Source: Caulobacter sp.
GTDB taxonomy: Bacteria > Pseudomonadota > Alphaproteobacteria > Caulobacterales > Caulobacteraceae
Length of the DNA stretch: 33,979 bases
Reading direction: 5' to 3'
Assembly (NCBI GenBank): GCA_028291055.1
Contig: JAQGIP010000107.1
Location: 1 to 33,979 of the forward strand
The notes beneath the pieces are model-generated. The model searched no databases. It had not been told where the DNA came from and saw only the letters and a list, made by a program, of their open reading frames with translations. Below are positions 32,726 through 33,979 of this stretch, in pieces (position 1 is the first letter of the stretch; every line of letters starts with the position of its first letter). The position numbers and the translations under genes are program-made.

Positions 32726-33577
32726 ATGGCTATTGGCGTTTTCGATTCCGGCGTGGGCGGGTTGACCGTGCACCGCGCCCTGGTGGAGCGGCTTCCCCAG
32801 GCGGACCTGATCTACCTGGCCGACCAGGCCAACGCCCCCTATGGCGGGCGGCCCGGCGAGGAGATCGTCGAGCTGACCAAGGCGGGCTGCATCCGGCTGT
32901 TCGAGGAGGGCGCGGACCTTATCGTGCTGGCCTGCAACACGGCCTCGGCGATCGCACTGCGGAGGCTGCAGCAGACCTGGCTGCCCGGATACCGGCGCGA
33001 ACAAGGCCGGCCGCTGAATGTTCTGGGTATCATCGTGCCGACCATCGAAGCGGCCACAGGGCTTCCGTGGGAACACGAGGCCGAGCGCTTAAGCGACAAG
33101 GTGGAGAAGGTCGACATCCTGGGGGTGTTCTCCACGCCCGGCACGGCCAGCAGCCGCGTCTACGAGATCGAGATCGACAAGCGGCGTCAGGACGTGGCGG
33201 TGTTTTCCGAGCCGTGCCCGAACCTCGCGCGGATGATCGAGGAGGGTGCGGGGGCGGTGGCCTTGGCCAGCGAAGTGGAAAAGCACGTCAAGCAGCTGGC
33301 GACCCGCGTCGGCCGTATGCCGGATCGGGCCATCCTGGGCTGCACCCACTATGAGATGGTGGCGGACATGTTCCGCGCCGCCCTGCCCGTTGGCACGCCC
33401 CTGATCCACCAGCCGCAAGCGACGGCGGATGCGCTATCGCTCTATCTCGAACGGCGGCCGGAATATGTGGCGGGTGAGACGGGCGTGCGGCGCTTCCTGA
33501 CCACCGGCGTGGCGGGGCCGCAGAATGGCTTGGTCGAGGCCTTCTGGGGCGCGCCGCTGCGGTTCGAGGCGGCTTAG
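32726..33577 (+). CDS. murI: glutamate racemase
   Basis: MurI converts L- to D-glutamate for peptidoglycan. The 283 residues begin IGVFDSGVGGLTVHRAL (D7, S8) and carry both catalytic cysteines: C70 in LACNTAS and C206 in LGCTHYEM, with the APYG motif at 37-40. It is cytosolic and essential in most bacteria. A longer than usual insert (about 85-97, plus 113-125) distinguishes it from the short E. coli-like types. ATG 32726 has no clear Shine-Dalgarno; a leaderless or weakly translated message is possible. In the 140-base gap to the divergent peptidase only a small TGACG/CGTCA dyad (32635-32648) and a GAACCGC direct repeat are seen. Confidence 0.96.
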   Translation: MAIGVFDSGVGGLTVHRALVERLPQADLIYLADQANAPYGGRPGEEIVELTKAGCIRLFEEGADLIVLACNTASAIALRRLQQTWLPGYRREQGRPLNVLGIIVPTIEAATGLPWEHEAERLSDKVEKVDILGVFSTPGTASSRVYEIEIDKRRQDVAVFSEPCPNLARMIEEGAGAVALASEVEKHVKQLATRVGRMPDRAILGCTHYEMVADMFRAALPVGTPLIHQPQATADALSLYLERRPEYVAGETGVRRFLTTGVAGPQNGLVEAFWGAPLRFEAA

Positions 33578-33581
33578 GCGC

Positions 33582-33638
33582 CTTTCCCTCCCCTTCACGG
33601 ATGTTCCCGGTCCAAACACCCGTAAAGGGGAGGGAAAG
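33582..33638. terminator. 57-base palindrome between convergent murI and ahpD
   Basis: CTTTCCCTCCCCTTCACGG (33582-33600) pairs with CCGTAAAGGGGAGGGAAAG (33620-33638) with one mismatch, and the pairing continues into TGTT/AACA round an eight-base loop. It would serve as a bidirectional terminator for both genes, though it lacks long T runs. Its size and the CCCTCCCC pattern also fit a dispersed hairpin repeat. Confidence 0.6.
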
Positions 33639-33643
33639 AGGGT

Positions 33644-33979
33644 CTACGCCGCCGCTTCCGCGGCCGTCACGCGGCTGACCGCGTTGACCACGGCGCCGAT
33701 GCGCAGGGCCGCCTGGATGTTGGTGGCGGGCACGGCGTGCTTCTTCAGCTCGGCCTCGTGGCTGTCCAGGCACATGCCGCAGCCGTTGATGGCTGAGACC
33801 GCCACCGACCAGAGCTCGAAGTCGACCTTGTCGACGCCCGGATTGGCCAGCAGGTTCATGCGCAGCCGCGCCGGCAGGGTCTTGTACTCGGGGTTGGAGA
33901 TCAGGTGCAGCGAGCGGTAGTAGACGTTGTTCATGCCCATGATGGCGGCGGCGGCCTTGGCGGCGGTGGCGGCCTCTTC
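33644..33979 (-). CDS. ahpD: alkyl hydroperoxide reductase AhpD-type protein (partial)
   Basis: The frame is open to the window edge, so the N-terminal part (about 60-70 residues in the family) is missing; 111 residues are seen. The active-site CGMCLDSHE holds the two redox cysteines and the His of carboxymuconolactone-decarboxylase-fold AhpD peroxidases, with [15 protein letters not shown] before it and [12 protein letters not shown] after it, both typical. AhpD reduces AhpC and peroxides with electrons from a lipoyl protein. An ATG at 33940 is internal, as the conserved helix before it is also coded. The usual partner ahpC would be expected just upstream, outside the window. Confidence 0.9.
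   Translation of the reverse strand, partial: EEAATAAKAAAAIMGMNNVYYRSLHLISNPEYKTLPARLRMNLLANPGVDKVDFELWSVAVSAINGCGMCLDSHEAELKKHAVPATNIQAALRIGAVVNAVSRVTAAEAAA

Overview
The window is about 34 kb of very GC-rich DNA with dense genes, strong GC/third-position bias and short intergenic gaps. The gene content (purD, asd, leuBCD, ffh-rpsP-rimM and trmD-rplS, murI, a long acidic-tailed bS16, many two-component proteins including an HRxKNN-type kinase) points to an alphaproteobacterium, most likely Caulobacteraceae (Caulobacter/Phenylobacterium-like). This placement is by family resemblance, not by a search. No rRNA, tRNA or CRISPR array was seen.

Layout. 1-133: right end of an IS481-type insertion sequence, inserted exactly in the CTAG that forms the purD stop codon. 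129-3370 (minus): asd-rarD-purD, a compact run. 3675-4730: two convergent MarR paralogs with the same N-terminal motif; the second has a repeated inverted motif in its upstream region. 4916-8021 (plus): a DHp-receiver protein with no ATPase domain, then an MHYT-PAS hybrid histidine kinase. 8018-13560 (minus): leucine biosynthesis, with leuC, a two-domain VOC protein, leuD and an ABM monooxygenase translationally coupled, leuB further downstream, and an SDR upstream. A LysR regulator is divergent from the SDR and is followed by a GST.

15252-17833 is a visibly less GC-rich patch holding a winged-helix protein of unknown family, a receiver-like protein whose phosphoacceptor Asp is Glu, and a 400-residue protein that I read as a degenerate GGDEF-EAL relative. 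This is the best candidate for an undescribed signalling module.

17932-26551 carries the ribosome/SRP set on the minus strand (ffh, rpsP, rimM, then trmD, rplS). It is split between rimM and trmD by an opposite-strand block: a REP/BIME-like palindromic array, tesB, a two-domain KaiC-like ATPase and a coupled hybrid histidine kinase. 26740-29987 has an HRxKNN-type (HisKA_2) PAS kinase with an operator-like palindrome in its promoter, divergent from a GT87-type membrane glycosyltransferase and a TMEM175-like channel.

30023-30314 is a fold-back (MITE-like) repeat. After it come a Tat-type exported M3 metallopeptidase (minus), murI (plus) and, cut by the window edge, ahpD (minus), with a 57-base palindrome between the last two.
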